Shown here: positions 5,305 through 5,593 of the stretch, piece by piece | Layout of the letters: the number at the start of each line of letters is the position of its first letter | How positions within the stretch are numbered: position 1 is the stretch's first letter | Origin: PVC group bacterium | GTDB lineage: Bacteria; Verrucomicrobiota; Kiritimatiellia; CAIKKV01; PXCX01 | NCBI GenBank assembly: GCA_003567575.1 | Contig: PWZG01000201.1 | Coordinates: 1 to 5,593, forward strand | Direction of reading: 5' to 3' | DNA length: 5,593 nucleotides | The notes under the pieces: generated by a model | What the model saw: only the letters and a program-made list of their open reading frames with translations | Told to the model about the DNA's origin: nothing | The model's database searches: none | Translations under genes and position numbers: made by a program

Positions 5305-5593
5305 ATGGCTTCAATACGTGGTATGTCTGATCCAGTCAAAGGTTCAATCTTTGAACTGACCGATGATGCGTTGACGATAGGGCGGTTGCCGGAAAACCAG
5401 GCGTCCGTGCCGGATCCGTCCGTTTCGGGCAAGCATTGTGTAATTGAGCGTGACGGCAATAAATTTACCGTTCGTGACTTGGGATCGACCAATGGTACGC
5501 AGCTTAACGGGATCAAGGTGAATTCAAGCCGGCTTAAACCCAAAGATATCATCAAGGTTGGTTCGGTCGATTTGATGTTCGACGGTGAAAACG
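5305..5593 (+). CDS. FHA-domain protein (3' end outside window)
   Basis: Ninety-six residues are visible before the window ends, and they form almost a whole forkhead-associated domain, a phosphothreonine-peptide-binding fold. The signature residues are present: LTIGR with Gly26 and Arg27, VSGKHC with Ser41 and His44, and DLGSTNGTQLNG (58-69) with Asn63 and Asn68. Arg27, Ser41 and Asn63 are the positions that normally contact phosphothreonine, so binding is expected to be intact. No signal peptide is seen. The domain begins close to the N-terminus; what follows it (a second domain, membrane segment or enzyme) cannot be seen, so the partner and pathway are unknown. FHA proteins usually act with Ser/Thr kinases, but none is in view. 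The gene starts 163 bp after pyrC and has its own promoter, so it is probably not in a pyrC operon. Confidence 0.92.
   Translation, partial: MASIRGMSDPVKGSIFELTDDALTIGRLPENQASVPDPSVSGKHCVIERDGNKFTVRDLGSTNGTQLNGIKVNSSRLKPKDIIKVGSVDLMFDGEN

Noticed and set aside
1..5593. A defence system, biosynthetic cluster or other multi-gene novel system
   Set aside because: The protein genes are unrelated, differ in direction and seem separately transcribed. Nothing supports a joint system beyond the non-coding elements reported.

Overview
The window is ordinary-looking bacterial chromosome of moderate-to-high GC. It carries three complete protein genes, two genes cut by the window edges, one complete tRNA gene and a tRNA-derived remnant. 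The organism cannot be fixed from this stretch. The left-edge protein looks like a kind of uncharacterised protein I associate with PVC-group and similar environmental genomes, and a CTGACYT heptamer repeat lies between genes, so a Kiritimatiellota, Lentisphaerota or Verrucomicrobiota source is a tentative guess and not a result.

Layout. Positions 2-1066 (+) hold the 3' part of an uncharacterised protein with a C-terminal winged-helix-like region. Positions 1067-1360 have no protein gene but contain four heptamer units, a 57-bp promoter-like element, a small hairpin and a conventional promoter. tRNA-Thr(CGT) follows at 1361-1436. A second, non-functional copy of the 3' part of this tRNA lies at 1518-1571, in the leader of a NagA-type N-acetylglucosamine-6-phosphate deacetylase gene (1598-2767, +). 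A divergent class I methyltransferase gene (2784-3638, -) converges on it with a 16-bp gap. The divergent intergenic region 3639-3821 contains a G-rich (minus-strand) quadruplex-like tract and a second copy of the 57-bp element. That second copy acts as the apparent promoter of a type I dihydroorotase gene, pyrC (3822-5141, +). After a further promoter the window ends inside a gene for an FHA-domain protein (5305 to edge, +).

How the genes work together. There is no obvious operon: most genes seem to have their own promoter and the functions (amino-sugar catabolism, pyrimidine synthesis, a methyltransferase, phosphothreonine recognition) are unrelated. The two amidohydrolases, NagA and PyrC, belong to one superfamily but are too different to be a recent duplication.

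The points most worth a second look are non-coding. One is the 57-bp element present twice, 47/57 identical without gaps and conserved even across the -35/-10 spacer. The other is the tRNA-Thr remnant, in which all seven differences from the intact tRNA over 45 nt fall in the two loops while every stem base is kept.
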